Positions 1-8,954 of a stretch of DNA of 64,000 nt are shown piece by piece. Origin of the DNA: Kribbella catacumbae DSM 19601. GTDB lineage: Bacteria; Actinomycetota; Actinomycetes; Propionibacteriales; Kribbellaceae. A program made the translations under genes and the position numbers. A model generated the notes under the pieces. It made no database searches. It was not told the origin of the DNA and was given only the letters and a program-made list of their open reading frames with translations. Location: NCBI RefSeq assembly GCF_000372465.1, contig NZ_AQUZ01000014.1, forward strand, positions 65,443 to 129,442, written 5' to 3'. Each line of letters opens with the position of its first letter. The stretch's first letter is position 1.

Positions 1-725
1 AAGCCGAGAAGCAGACCGCCTGGAGCAAGAAAACGGTCGACGAACTGGTCGCCGCCGCCGAGCAGGAGGCCCGCGGGATCCGCGACCGGGCCGCGATGGA
101 CGTCGCTGAGGTGGCCCGCCAGAAGCGCGCCCACCTGCGCCGCGTGGTCAGCCGCTCGACCAGCCGGCTCAAGGAGACCCAGACCGCGATCGCCCAGGAG
201 AACGCCGAGCTGACCGCGCTGGCCGAGAAGACCCTCGCGTCGGCCAACGCGCAGGCGGAGGCGACGCTGGGCTCCGTGACCCAGCAGGCCCGGAAGGTGA
301 CGGCTCAGGCCCAGGCGAAGGTGGACCGGCTGAAGGCCTCCGCCGAGTCGGAGGCCAAGGAGATCATCACCCGCGCCAACCGCCGCGAGGCCGAGGCGCA
401 GGCCAGTACTCAGGTACTGCGCGAGCGCGCGGCCAAGGATCTGGCCGACGCGCAGCGGCAGGCGCACGAACTGATCCGCAAGTCCCGCGCCGAGGCCCAG
501 GGCCTCGAGGCGCAGGCCCGCGAGCACGCCGACGAGCTGCGCGCGCAGGCCCGGAAACTTCTCGCCGACGCCGAGGCGAGGGTCGCTGCGCTGAACCAGC
601 GCCGCGACGAGATCACCAAGGAGCTCACCCAGCTTTCGGGTGTGATCGAGGCACTCGCTGTGCCGGGATTTCGCGCAGGTGGTGGAATGTCCGGTAGCGA
701 GGGTTCCACGGGGGAATCAGGATGA
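1..725 (+). CDS. Coiled-coil DivIVA/FilP-like protein, 5' end outside window
   Basis: The frame is already open at base 3 and has no start in the window, so this is the C-terminal part (about 240 residues) of a longer protein. An internal ATG at 96 is not a convincing start because coding sequence of the same Ala/Glu/Arg-rich type continues upstream. The product is almost entirely heptad-rich (repeated AQA, AEA and RAE runs) with no membrane segment and no enzyme motif, and it ends in a short Gly/Ser tail. It lies 72 bp upstream of a DivIVA-domain protein with the same composition, so the two are probably paralogous polar scaffold or cytoskeletal proteins of the DivIVA/Scy/FilP class. That role is inferred from the composition and the neighbour. 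Confidence 0.75.
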   Translation, partial: AEKQTAWSKKTVDELVAAAEQEARGIRDRAAMDVAEVARQKRAHLRRVVSRSTSRLKETQTAIAQENAELTALAEKTLASANAQAEATLGSVTQQARKVTAQAQAKVDRLKASAESEAKEIITRANRREAEAQASTQVLRERAAKDLADAQRQAHELIRKSRAEAQGLEAQAREHADELRAQARKLLADAEARVAALNQRRDEITKELTQLSGVIEALAVPGFRAGGGMSGSEGSTGESG

Positions 726-797
726 GGACGTGACAGTCAGATCCTTGTCAGTGACAATGTGTGATCCACCCACCCACCGAAGTGAGCATCAGAAGAC

Positions 798-1751
798 ATG
801 AGCAGTGAATCCCCAACCCCGTTCCGTACCGTTCTGCGTGGCTACGAGCCTGCCCAGGTGGACCAGCACGTTCGTGAGCTGACCACCTCGCTGACCGCAC
901 TGCAGCAGCAGTCGGAGCAGCTGCAGCGCCACGTTCAGGAACTGCAGTCCCGGACGGATGCGGCCGAGTCGGCCGTCATCACCGCCCAGGAGGACAACAA
1001 GGACCGCACGCCCACCTTCACCGAGTTCGGTGAGCGGGTCGCCAAGATCCTGTCGCTGGCCGACGACGAGGCCCGCGATCTGGTCACCCGGGCCCGCGCC
1101 GACGCCGAGGCGATCGTCGCCGACGCCGACGTGCACGCGAAGAAGGTCCGCAAGGAGGCCGAGCAGTACTCCCTGGACTGGAAGAGCGAGGTCGACGCCG
1201 AGGCTGCCCGCATCCTCGAGGAGGCGCGCACCCAGGCCGACGACATGCGCGACGAGGCCGAGCGCGACGCGACCGCGCGCCGCAGCGAGGCCCAGGCTCT
1301 GTACGAGCAGGAGCGGGCCAAGTCCGCCCAGGCAGCAGCCGCCTTCGAGACCACTCTGGCCGAGCGCCGGGGCAAGGTCGAGCAGGAGTTCGCCGCCCGG
1401 ACGGCCCTGGCCGAGCAGCAGCTGGCCGCGGTCACCGACCGTGCGGCCCAGGTGCAGCGCGAAGCCGACCGGTCCCGCTCCGAGGCGGAGCGCCTGGCCC
1501 AGCAGCAGCTGGCCGACGCCAACCGTCAGGCCCAGGAGATCGTCGCGGCCGCGAAGGACAAGTCCGAGCGGATCCGTGCCGAGTCCGAGCGCGAGCTCGC
1601 CGCCGCGACCCAGCGTCGCGACAGCATCAACGCGCAGCTGACCAACGTCCGGCAGATGCTGGCCACGTTGTCCGGCAGCCCGGCGATGCCGCTGGACCTG
1701 CTCACCGACGACGCCGACCAGGCGACGGCGAACAGCAGCAAGAAGAACTGA
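798..1751 (+). CDS. DivIVA-domain coiled-coil protein (Scy/FilP-like)
   Basis: 317 residues. The N-terminus (residues 8-30, FRTVLRGYEPAQVDQHVREL) is the short conserved DivIVA-type membrane/pole-targeting motif: a hydrophobic/Arg turn followed by GY-x-PAQVD. The rest, from about residue 30 to 290, is one long coiled coil rich in Glu, Ala, Arg and Gln, with a polar tail. Proteins of this kind in actinomycetes form polar scaffolds or intermediate-filament-like structures. The ATG start follows a short intergenic gap after the preceding coiled-coil gene, and the two likely form one unit. I cannot tell which named family member it is. Confidence 0.85.
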   Translation: MSSESPTPFRTVLRGYEPAQVDQHVRELTTSLTALQQQSEQLQRHVQELQSRTDAAESAVITAQEDNKDRTPTFTEFGERVAKILSLADDEARDLVTRARADAEAIVADADVHAKKVRKEAEQYSLDWKSEVDAEAARILEEARTQADDMRDEAERDATARRSEAQALYEQERAKSAQAAAAFETTLAERRGKVEQEFAARTALAEQQLAAVTDRAAQVQREADRSRSEAERLAQQQLADANRQAQEIVAAAKDKSERIRAESERELAAATQRRDSINAQLTNVRQMLATLSGSPAMPLDLLTDDADQATANSSKKN

Positions 1752-1798
1752 TCACCACCCGCTGAGGCCGGCCCGACTCGGGCCGGCCGCCAGCACCC

Positions 1799-2713
1799 TC
1801 ACCCGGGCAGGCGGTACTGGCCGTTCGCGACCGGGTCCACCAGGCCGTCGGCGACCAAACCGTCGAGGGCACGTTCACGCTGCGCGTGTTCGGGCCAGCA
1901 CGCGTCCAGTTCGCTCTTGGCGACCGGGCCGTGCGCGGCACGCAGTACTGCGAGGAGGCGGCCGCGCACTTGGCGGTCGGTGCCTTCGTAGGTCTGGCCT
2001 TTGCGCGGCGGACCGTCGTACGGCGGACTGCCGGCGAGGACCCAAGCGCAGCGGCTGCGGATCGGGCAGTCGGCGCAGCGTGGTGTTCGGGCAGTGCAGA
2101 CGAGTGCGCCCAGCTCCATCGTCGCGACAGCCCAGCGAGCCGCAGTGGACTCAACCGATGGCAATGCGGACTCCGCAAGCCGCAGGTCAGCCGCAGTGGG
2201 CGAGATGCTCGGCTGGGCGGCCCCAGTGAGCGCCCGGGCGAACACCCGCCGCACGTTGGTGTCCACCACCGCATGACGCTGCCCGTACGCGAACGACGCG
2301 ATCGCAGCCGCCGTGTAAGTCCCCACCCCCGGCAGAGCGAGCAGTGCCGCGTGGTCATCCGGTACTACGCCGCCGTGCTGCTCCACGATCGCCTTAGCCG
2401 CCGCATGGAGCCGCAGTGCACGGCGGGGGTACCCCAACCGGTCCCAAGCCCGCACAGCCTCACCTGGAGCCTCCGCGGCCAAGTCAGCCGGCTTCGGCCA
2501 GCGCCTCATCCAGACCTCGTACGCCGGGAGCACCCGGGCGACAGGTGTCTGCTGCAGCATGAACTCGCTGACCATCACTGCCCAGGCACCCGCATCGGGT
2601 TCGCGCCAGGGCAGCGTGCGCGCGTTGCCGGCGTACCAGTCGAGGACGGGCTCGTGCAGCGCTGATGCAGCGTCTGATGCATGGGGGAGCGGCGAGTCTG
2701 ACATGTCGAGCAC
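1799..2713 (-). CDS. mutY: A/G-specific adenine DNA glycosylase MutY
   Basis: 304 residues. MutY removes adenine mispaired with 8-oxoguanine in base excision repair. The N-terminal region has TLPWR and the FMLQQTPVARV motif containing the catalytic Glu region. A helix-hairpin-helix with LPGVGTYTAAAI follows, then the VVDTNVRRV segment with the catalytic Asp. Four cysteines spaced C-x6-C-x2-C-x5-C near residue 200 form the [4Fe-4S] loop. It is short for MutY, as actinobacterial forms often are, with a small C-terminal 8-oxoG recognition part. The GTG at 2713 is 7 nt after a TAATGT hexamer, consistent with leaderless translation; the ATG at 2704 is the alternative. It diverges from the secreted-protein gene at 2737. 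Confidence 0.93.
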   Translation of the reverse strand: MLDMSDSPLPHASDAASALHEPVLDWYAGNARTLPWREPDAGAWAVMVSEFMLQQTPVARVLPAYEVWMRRWPKPADLAAEAPGEAVRAWDRLGYPRRALRLHAAAKAIVEQHGGVVPDDHAALLALPGVGTYTAAAIASFAYGQRHAVVDTNVRRVFARALTGAAQPSISPTAADLRLAESALPSVESTAARWAVATMELGALVCTARTPRCADCPIRSRCAWVLAGSPPYDGPPRKGQTYEGTDRQVRGRLLAVLRAAHGPVAKSELDACWPEHAQRERALDGLVADGLVDPVANGQYRLPG

Positions 2714-2736
2714 AATCCTGACATTAAGGTGCGAGC

Positions 2737-3393
2737 ATGAGCAGCCTGCTCCGACCGGTCGGGCATCTGCCCGCCAGCGTGTACTGGTTCCGGCGAGCGC
2801 TCGTGCTCGTCGTACTGGTGGCGCTCGTGCTCGTCCTGATCCGGGTGCTCGGTGGCGGCAGCGATCCGAAGAACTCCGCGGCTTCCGGGCCCGGGCAGAA
2901 TCCTTCCTCCGGGCCGACCACCGCTCCGACCCCGACGCCGGGCGAGAAGACCTCGGAGCCTGGCAAGCAGACCTCCGAGACGGCGAAGACGACCGAGCCG
3001 CCCAAGGACGTCAAGTGCACCGGCGACGACGTGACCATCGACGTCCTTCCGGCCAGCCGGACGCTCGCCGCGGGCAACTCGATGAACCTGGTGATCCAGT
3101 TGAGCGCCACCGGCGACGGGTGCAAGGCCGCGGTCGACCCGACCGAGCTGTCGCTGACGATCACCTCCGGCAAGGACCAGATCTGGACCACGGAACACTG
3201 CGAGAAGGTGATTCCGCGCGCCACCCTGGTTCTTGCCAAGGGCAAGCAATCGCCGGCGCTCATCCTCTGGGACGGCCGCCGCTCCCGTCCGGGCTGCCTG
3301 CCCGGTCAGCTGCAGGCCAAGCCCGGAACCTATGTGGTCAAGGCGGTCTACGACGGCCGCGCCTCGGCCGCCCAAGCCTTCATGATCGTCTAG
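2737..3393 (+). CDS. Conserved membrane-anchored/exported protein of unknown function
   Basis: 218 residues. There is one N-terminal hydrophobic segment (about residues 19-40, rich in Leu/Val) preceded by Arg residues, then a Ser/Pro/Thr/Lys-rich linker (about 45-90) and a C-terminal domain (about 92-218). The domain has four cysteines that could form disulphides and a beta-rich pattern of the kind seen in extracytoplasmic domains. The topology suggests a type II anchored or secreted domain. AAGG seven bases before the ATG is a good ribosome binding site. It diverges from mutY, and its stop overlaps the end of the convergent MFS gene by 4 bp. I do not recognise the domain. Confidence 0.8.
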   Translation: MSSLLRPVGHLPASVYWFRRALVLVVLVALVLVLIRVLGGGSDPKNSAASGPGQNPSSGPTTAPTPTPGEKTSEPGKQTSETAKTTEPPKDVKCTGDDVTIDVLPASRTLAAGNSMNLVIQLSATGDGCKAAVDPTELSLTITSGKDQIWTTEHCEKVIPRATLVLAKGKQSPALILWDGRRSRPGCLPGQLQAKPGTYVVKAVYDGRASAAQAFMIV

Positions 3394-4892
3394 CTCTCGG
3401 CAATCCCTGTCGCTGCGGTGATGTCGGCCGGGCGGTCCATGTGTGACGGCTTGGCGAACAGGATCGCCGCGATCAGCCCGATCAGCAGCACCGCCGCCGG
3501 CAGCATCAATGCCTGCGCCATCGAGTCGCTGAAGCCTTGGCGTAACGCCTCCGGTAACTTGCCTACGGCACCTTCCGCTGACATCCCTGCACCAGCAGGC
3601 ATCGCGGGCAGGTTGGAGGCCAGCCGCGACTCCATCAGTACGGCGATGCCCGCGCTGCCCAGCACGGCGCCGACCTGACGAGTGGTGTTGTAGACGCCCG
3701 CACCGGCACCGGCCTGGCGCATCGGCAGGTTCCGGGTCGCAGTACTGCCGATCGGGGCCCACATGAAACCATTGGCGACGCCGAGCAACGCGATCGGTAG
3801 CAGCAGTTGCCAGATCGGCACGGTCGGCTCGATCACCTGGCTGAGCCAGAATAGCGAGACCGAGCAGCAGAGCAGGCCGAACCCGGCCAGGTACCGCGGA
3901 TGTGCCTTGTCTGTAAGGCGTCCCACGAACGGCGCCAGCGCGCCGGAGATGACTGCCATCGGCACCAAGAGCAACGCGGACCGGGTAGGGCTGAGTCCAC
4001 GCACGTTCTGCGCGTACAGCATCAGTGGGAACGCCATCGCGGTGATCGCGAAGCCCACTGTGGTGATGGCCGTGTTCGCGAGCGAGAAGTTGCGGTCCTT
4101 GAACAGCGACAACGGCAGCAGTGGTTCGCTCTTGGTCCGCGACTGCCAGAACAGGAACGCCGCGATCACCACCAGGCCGGCGATGATCAGCCCCCAGACC
4201 GAGATCGGTCCGGTGATCTGACCCCAGTCGTGCTTCTGCCCTTCCTGGATGCCGAACACCAGGCAGAACAGACCGATCGTGGACAGCGCGACGCCGAGCA
4301 GGTCGAATTTGTGCTCGTGCGTCGGCAGATCCGGCACCAGCCGCCAGGCCAGTACGAAACCGAGCACGCCGACCGGCGCGTTCACGAAGAAGATCCATTC
4401 CCAGCCGAGCCCGTCGACCAGCACGCCGCCGAGGATCGGGCCGACCAGGGTCGCGACGCCGGCGGTGGCACCCCACAGGCTCATCGCCTTGCCGCGCTGG
4501 TTCGGCGGGAAGATCCGGGTGATCACCGCCATCGTCTGCGGCGTCATCATCGACGCGCCCAGGCCCTGGAACACCCGGGCGACGATCAGCATCGCGATCG
4601 AGTTCGTCAGCCCGCACCAGACCGAGGCGAGAGTGAACACGGTCAGGCCGGTCAGGTACAGCTTCTTCGGCCCGATCCGGTCACCGAGCCGGCCGGTGAT
4701 CAGCAGCGGTACGGCGTACGCGAGCAGGTAGGCGCTGGTCACCCAGACCACGTTGCCGACGTCGGCGTGCAGCTCCTCCATGATCGACGGCGTCGCCACG
4801 GACACGATCGTCGAGTCGACCAGGATCATGAAGAACCCCAGCACCAGGGCCCACAACGCTGGCCAGGGGCGGATGTCCGGCGTCGCTTGCAT
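3390..4892 (-). CDS. MFS drug exporter, DHA2 (EmrB/QacA) type
   Basis: 500 residues with about 14 hydrophobic segments. It begins with DIRPWPALWALVLGFFMILVD, the TM1 signature of DHA2 proton-driven multidrug exporters, with the motif D1 Asp followed by T-I-V-x-V-A. The TM2-3 loop GRLGDRIG is motif A. GAxxGxATLVGPILGG is the antiporter motif C. I placed the start at the ATG at 4892 because sequence upstream in this frame is only the antisense of disA. It lies 17 bp after the disA stop, so it is probably co-transcribed with disA. The substrate is unknown. Pairing with a c-di-AMP synthase is notable because some MFS pumps in firmicutes export cyclic dinucleotides, but that link is speculative here. 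Confidence 0.9.
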   Translation of the reverse strand: MQATPDIRPWPALWALVLGFFMILVDSTIVSVATPSIMEELHADVGNVVWVTSAYLLAYAVPLLITGRLGDRIGPKKLYLTGLTVFTLASVWCGLTNSIAMLIVARVFQGLGASMMTPQTMAVITRIFPPNQRGKAMSLWGATAGVATLVGPILGGVLVDGLGWEWIFFVNAPVGVLGFVLAWRLVPDLPTHEHKFDLLGVALSTIGLFCLVFGIQEGQKHDWGQITGPISVWGLIIAGLVVIAAFLFWQSRTKSEPLLPLSLFKDRNFSLANTAITTVGFAITAMAFPLMLYAQNVRGLSPTRSALLLVPMAVISGALAPFVGRLTDKAHPRYLAGFGLLCCSVSLFWLSQVIEPTVPIWQLLLPIALLGVANGFMWAPIGSTATRNLPMRQAGAGAGVYNTTRQVGAVLGSAGIAVLMESRLASNLPAMPAGAGMSAEGAVGKLPEALRQGFSDSMAQALMLPAAVLLIGLIAAILFAKPSHMDRPADITAATGIAES

Positions 4893-4909
4893 GCGTAGTA
4901 CGCAGTGGA

Positions 4910-6010
4910 TTAGACGTAGCGCTCGAGGATGCTGGACTCGGCCAGCCGGGAGAGGCCTTCGCGGACTGTACGGGCGCGGTTCTCGCCGACGCCGTCGACG
5001 GTCTGCAGGTCGTCGATACTCGCAGCGAGCAGCTTCTGCAGGTGGCCGAAGTGTTCGATCAAGCGGTCGATGACAGCGCCGGGGAGTCGCGGCACCTTGG
5101 CCAGCAGCCTGTACCCGCGCGGGGTGACGGCCGCGTCCAGCTGCTCGGCACCGCCGAGCTGTAGGGCCCTGGCGACCTGGCCGATGTCGAGCAGGTCGGT
5201 CGGACTGACGGCGTCGAGCTCCAGCAGTACGTCGTCGGCAGTCTTGGGGCGGCGGCCGGCAGCCGGTGGCAAGTAGTCGCGGACGACAAGCTCGCGCTCT
5301 CCGGCGACACCGGCGACCAGTTCGTTCAGCTGGAGGGTGAGCAGCCGGCCGTCGGTGCCGAGCTCCACGACGTAGCCGTCGATCTCGGTGGCGATCCGGC
5401 GGACCATCTCCAGCCGCTGGGCCACGGCGGCGACGTCGCGGACGGTGACCAGGTCCTCGATCTCCAGCGCGGACAGCGTGCCGGACACCTCGTCGAGGCG
5501 CAGCTTGTAGCGCTCCAGGGTGGCCAGCGCCTGGTTCGCGCGGGACAGGATGGCGCCGGAGTCCTCGAGCACGTAGCGCTGGTCGTCGACGTACAGGGCG
5601 ATGATGTGCATCGACTGCGACACCGAGATGACCGGGAAGCCGGTCTGCCGGGCGACCCGGTCGGCGGTGCGGTGCCGGGTGCCGGTCTCTTCGGTGTGGA
5701 TGGACGGATCCGGCATCAGGTGCACGGCGGCGCGCAACATCCGGCTCATGTCGCGATCGAGGATGATCGCGCCGTCCATCTTGCTGAGCTCGCGCAGACC
5801 GGTGGCGGTGAACTCCACCTCGATCTCGAACCCACCGGTCGAGATGGAGTCGACCACCTTGTCCTGTCCGAGGACCAGCAGGGCGCCGGTACGGCCCCGC
5901 AGGATTCGTTCCAGGCCTTCGCGCAGTTCGGTACCGGGTGCCACGGCTGCGAGGGTCGCGCGCATCCGTGCATCGGTGCTGTTCTTGTCGGAATTCGTGG
6001 CCACGGTCAC
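4910..6010 (-). CDS. disA: Diadenylate cyclase DisA (c-di-AMP synthase, DNA integrity scanning)
   Basis: 366 residues, the usual length. DisA condenses two ATP to c-di-AMP and monitors DNA branches. The N-terminal DAC domain carries both signature motifs: DGA at residues 79-81 (KMDGAIILD) and RHR at 112-114 (GTRHRTADR). A central helical linker follows. The C-terminus holds a helix-hairpin-helix DNA-binding module ([10 protein letters not shown], about 340-350). The start is GTG/ATG-like and followed by a short Asn/Ser-rich tail. Gene order on this strand is radA, KASIII-like, disA, MFS. RadA is the known partner and inhibitor of DisA in Bacillus, so proximity is meaningful even with one gene between. 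The 270 bp upstream holds only weak short ORFs. Confidence 0.96.
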   Translation of the reverse strand: MTVATNSDKNSTDARMRATLAAVAPGTELREGLERILRGRTGALLVLGQDKVVDSISTGGFEIEVEFTATGLRELSKMDGAIILDRDMSRMLRAAVHLMPDPSIHTEETGTRHRTADRVARQTGFPVISVSQSMHIIALYVDDQRYVLEDSGAILSRANQALATLERYKLRLDEVSGTLSALEIEDLVTVRDVAAVAQRLEMVRRIATEIDGYVVELGTDGRLLTLQLNELVAGVAGERELVVRDYLPPAAGRRPKTADDVLLELDAVSPTDLLDIGQVARALQLGGAEQLDAAVTPRGYRLLAKVPRLPGAVIDRLIEHFGHLQKLLAASIDDLQTVDGVGENRARTVREGLSRLAESSILERYV

Positions 6011-6280
6011 TGAGTCTATGCGGCGCGGCGCGCGGGCGTGACCGATCCACCAGCAATCCGGCCCCTCGGGCTGCGGCGATCCAGTCGCGTTTGCAAACGC
6101 CCGTGCATCGGATCGTGCAGTGGCCCGTGCAAGCCCTGACTGAGCGTTATTTCGCTACCCGGCGGGCTTGAAAGGTGCTGCCGATGAGGACAGAGCGCAC
6201 CGTGATCACCAATCAGGTAACAGCTGACCAACTGTCGCCGTACCGCGTGTCGCTGCTCGTCGCGGTCGCAAGTCGCGGGT

Positions 6281-7219
6281 CTACGGGCAGCGGATGATCT
6301 GGCCGGCGTAGGAGAGACCGCCGCCGAAACCGAAGAGCAGGACGGGAGCTCCGGCCGGGATCTCGCGGCGTTCGACCAGCTTGGACAAGGCGATCGGGAT
6401 GCTGGCCGCCGAGGTGTTGCCCGACTCGATCACGTCGCGGGCGATCACCGCGTTGACCGCGCCGAGGCGCTTGGCCAGCGGCTCGATGATCCGCAGGTTG
6501 GCCTGGTGCAGCACGACGCCGCCGAGTTCCTCGGGGGTCACGCCACCCTTCTCGCAGACCTGCCGGGCGATCACCGGCAGCTGGGTGGTGGTCCAGCGGA
6601 AGACGCTCTGGCCTTCCTGGGCGAACTTGCCGTCCCGCCCTTCGATCCGGACCGCGTCCGACATCTCCGGCACCGAACCCCAGACGACCGGGCCGATCTC
6701 CGGCTCGTCGCTGGCGACCAGGACGGCCGCGCCGGCACCGTCGCCGATCAGTACGCAGGTGGTCCGGTCGGTCCAGTCGGTGAAGTCGCTCAGCTTCTCG
6801 ACGCCGATCACCAGGGCCTTGGATGCAGCGCCCGCACGGATCGCGTGGTCGGCCGTCGCGAGTGCGTGGCTGAAGCCTGAGCACGCGGTGTTCACGTCGA
6901 GCGCGGCCGGGCTGGCCAGCCCGAGTCGAGCGGCCACCCGCGCGGCGATGTTGGGGGAGCGGTCGATCGCCGTACAGGTCGCGACGACGACCAGGTCGAT
7001 CTCGGCGGTGTCGATGCCGGCGTTCGCGACGGCCTTCTCGGCGGCCCGCCAGGCCATCTCGTCGACCTGCTCGTCGGGCGCCGCGATCCGGCGCTCCTTG
7101 ATCCCGACCCGGCTCTGGATCCACTCGTCGTTGGTCTCCACCATGGTGGACAGTTCGGCGTTGGTGAGCACCCGCTCCGGCTGGTAGTGGCCGAGGGCGA
7201 CAACTTTGGAACCGGTCAT
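6281..7219 (-). CDS. 3-oxoacyl-ACP synthase III family protein (KASIII/FabH-like)
   Basis: 312 residues, typical KASIII length. The thiolase-fold catalytic triad is intact: Cys113 in NTACSGF, His238 in LHQANLRI and Asn268 in SGNTSAASIP. The N-terminal NDEWIQSRVGIKERRI motif is the classic FabH signature. It would condense an acyl-CoA with malonyl-ACP. It is not next to fabD/acpP/fabF, so it may be an accessory KASIII (special primer, ester or head-to-head condensation) and not the housekeeping FabH. The ATG is preceded by GGAGGAGC seven bases upstream. It sits between radA and disA on the same strand with 138-bp and 270-bp gaps. Confidence 0.88.
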   Translation of the reverse strand: MTGSKVVALGHYQPERVLTNAELSTMVETNDEWIQSRVGIKERRIAAPDEQVDEMAWRAAEKAVANAGIDTAEIDLVVVATCTAIDRSPNIAARVAARLGLASPAALDVNTACSGFSHALATADHAIRAGAASKALVIGVEKLSDFTDWTDRTTCVLIGDGAGAAVLVASDEPEIGPVVWGSVPEMSDAVRIEGRDGKFAQEGQSVFRWTTTQLPVIARQVCEKGGVTPEELGGVVLHQANLRIIEPLAKRLGAVNAVIARDVIESGNTSAASIPIALSKLVERREIPAGAPVLLFGFGGGLSYAGQIIRCP

Positions 7220-7357
7220 CTCGAGTGCTCCTCCGGTCGGGGGCGGCCTGGGTCGGAGGCCGCGTTTGGGGGCGCATCAAGAGTACGTTCCGGCGTACCG
7301 GTCGGTAGACCCCGTCTCACCGCAGTACGGCGGAGGGTGTGGGCCGGAACACATCGG

Positions 7358-8770
7358 TCAGGTCAGGCCGGCGGCGGACAGGGCGGCGCGGATGTCGCCG
7401 GCGGCGAAGGTGCGCAGGCCGTACTTCGCCTGCAGGTCGAGGGGTTTGGAGTCCTTCGAGCGGTTCGGCACGTCGGCCGGGACGATCGCCTTGGTGAAGC
7501 CGAGGCGGGCGGCTTCGGCCAGGCGTTTCTCCAGGCCGCCGACGCGACGGACCTCGCCCGCGAGGCCGACCTCGCCGATCGCGATCAGGCCGGGGTGGAT
7601 CGGCTTGTCCATCACCGACGACGCGACCGAGATGGCGACCGCGAGGTCCGCGACCGGTTCGGTGATCTTCACCCCGCCGACGGTCGCGACGTACACCTCC
7701 TGGTCGGTCAGCTTGAGACCCGCGCGGTTGCCCAGGACGGCGAGCACCATCGCGACCCGCGACGACTCGAGCCCGGACGTCGTACGACGTGGCTGTGGTG
7801 CCGCCGACGGGCCGACCAGTGCCTGTACTTCGGCGAGCAGCGGCCGGCGTCCCTCCATCATCACCGTCACGCAGGTGCCCGCGACCGGCTCGGCGTGCTC
7901 GGAGACGAACAGCCCGGTCGGGTCGCTCACCTCGACGATCCCGGTGTCGACCATGTCGAAGCAGCCGACCTCGTCCGACGGACCGAACCGGTTCTTGGTC
8001 GCCCGCACCATCCGGAACCCGGAGTGCCGGTCGCCGTCGAACGCGAGCACCACGTCGACCAGGTGCTCCAGCATCCGCGGGCCCGCGATCGCGCCGTCCT
8101 TGGTCACGTGCCCGACCAGGACGACGGCGATGTTGCGCTCCTTCGCCAGCCGGACCAGCGCGCCGGTCACCTCGCGGACCTGGGTCACACCGCCCGGCGC
8201 GCCATCCACCTCGGGGTGCGCCATCGTCTGGACCGAGTCGATCACCAGGAACGTCGGCTCGACGGCGTCCACCTGACCGACGACGGCACCGAGATCGGTC
8301 TCGGCCGCGAGGAACAGTTCATCCACCAACGCGTCCGTGCGTCCGGCGCGCAGTCGGACTTGAGCTGCGGACTCTTCACCTGACACATAGAGCGTGCGCT
8401 GCCCACGCCGGGCGGACTGCGCAGCCACCTCAAGCAGCAATGTCGACTTGCCGACGCCAGGCTCGCCCGCGAGCAGAATGACCGCGCCGGGTACGACACC
8501 GCCGCCGAGGACACGATCCAACTCACCGATCCCGGTCGGCCTCGATTCGGCTTCAACGGCGGACACCTTGGAGATCGGCATCGCGGGCGAAGACACCGGG
8601 CCGGCGGTGATCCGAGCAGCCTTGGGCGCACCGACCTCAGCAACCGTGCCCCAGGCCTGGCACTCCCCACACCGCCCGATCCACCGCGCCGTCGTCCACC
8701 CGCACTCGCTACAAGCGAACGGCGACTTCCCCGCCGCCTTCGACCTGGTCGACCCCGCTGCCTTCACCAT
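7358..8770 (-). CDS. radA: DNA repair protein RadA
   Basis: 470 residues from the ATG at 8770; a TTG at 8779 adds three residues. RadA is a hexameric RecA-like ATPase that drives branch migration of recombination intermediates. Domains in order: a C4 zinc finger (Cys20, 23, 34, 37); a RecA-like core with Walker A GEPGVGKST at 102-110 and the RadA-specific KNRFG motif near residue 250; and a C-terminal Lon-protease-like domain without the catalytic dyad being needed. All diagnostic motifs are present. Upstream, 64 bp before the start, lies an 88-bp inverted repeat (8834-8921). Confidence 0.96.
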   Translation of the reverse strand: MVKAAGSTRSKAAGKSPFACSECGWTTARWIGRCGECQAWGTVAEVGAPKAARITAGPVSSPAMPISKVSAVEAESRPTGIGELDRVLGGGVVPGAVILLAGEPGVGKSTLLLEVAAQSARRGQRTLYVSGEESAAQVRLRAGRTDALVDELFLAAETDLGAVVGQVDAVEPTFLVIDSVQTMAHPEVDGAPGGVTQVREVTGALVRLAKERNIAVVLVGHVTKDGAIAGPRMLEHLVDVVLAFDGDRHSGFRMVRATKNRFGPSDEVGCFDMVDTGIVEVSDPTGLFVSEHAEPVAGTCVTVMMEGRRPLLAEVQALVGPSAAPQPRRTTSGLESSRVAMVLAVLGNRAGLKLTDQEVYVATVGGVKITEPVADLAVAISVASSVMDKPIHPGLIAIGEVGLAGEVRRVGGLEKRLAEAARLGFTKAIVPADVPNRSKDSKPLDLQAKYGLRTFAAGDIRAALSAAGLT

Positions 8771-8833
8771 GCCGCCCAACCTAATTCACCCCACCGACAA
8801 ACCCGGTCCGCCATCCACAGCCGCTACCTCCCC

Positions 8834-8921
8834 CCGTTCATTCGTCCCCTTTTCACCCCGTCGCGCCCTCTCGTCTGAGGTGATCGACACCCAAACGGGT
8901 GAAAAGGGGGCGAATGAACGG
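8834..8921. repeat. 88-bp intergenic inverted repeat upstream of radA
   Basis: Arms 8834-8858 and 8897-8921 are 25 bp each with a single mismatch, separated by 38 bp. The left arm begins CCGTTCATTCG and the right arm ends CGAATGAACGG. It lies between the radA start and the end of the TPR-protein gene, both transcribed leftward. It could be a terminator for the TPR gene, an operator for radA, or a small repeat element. Confidence 0.75.
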
Positions 8922-8954
8922 AGAGGTTCCCGGTGCGAGTGGTTGGTGGAAGGG

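Noticed and set aside
3390..6056. A very long minus-strand open frame that spans the MFS gene and all of disA
   Set aside because: Only the part from 4892 down has MFS character; the rest is an alternative frame of disA. The start was moved to the ATG at 4892.
6184..6297. A 37-codon plus-strand frame starting ATG at 6184
   Set aside because: It overlaps the KASIII 3' end, has no convincing ribosome site and no protein-like composition.
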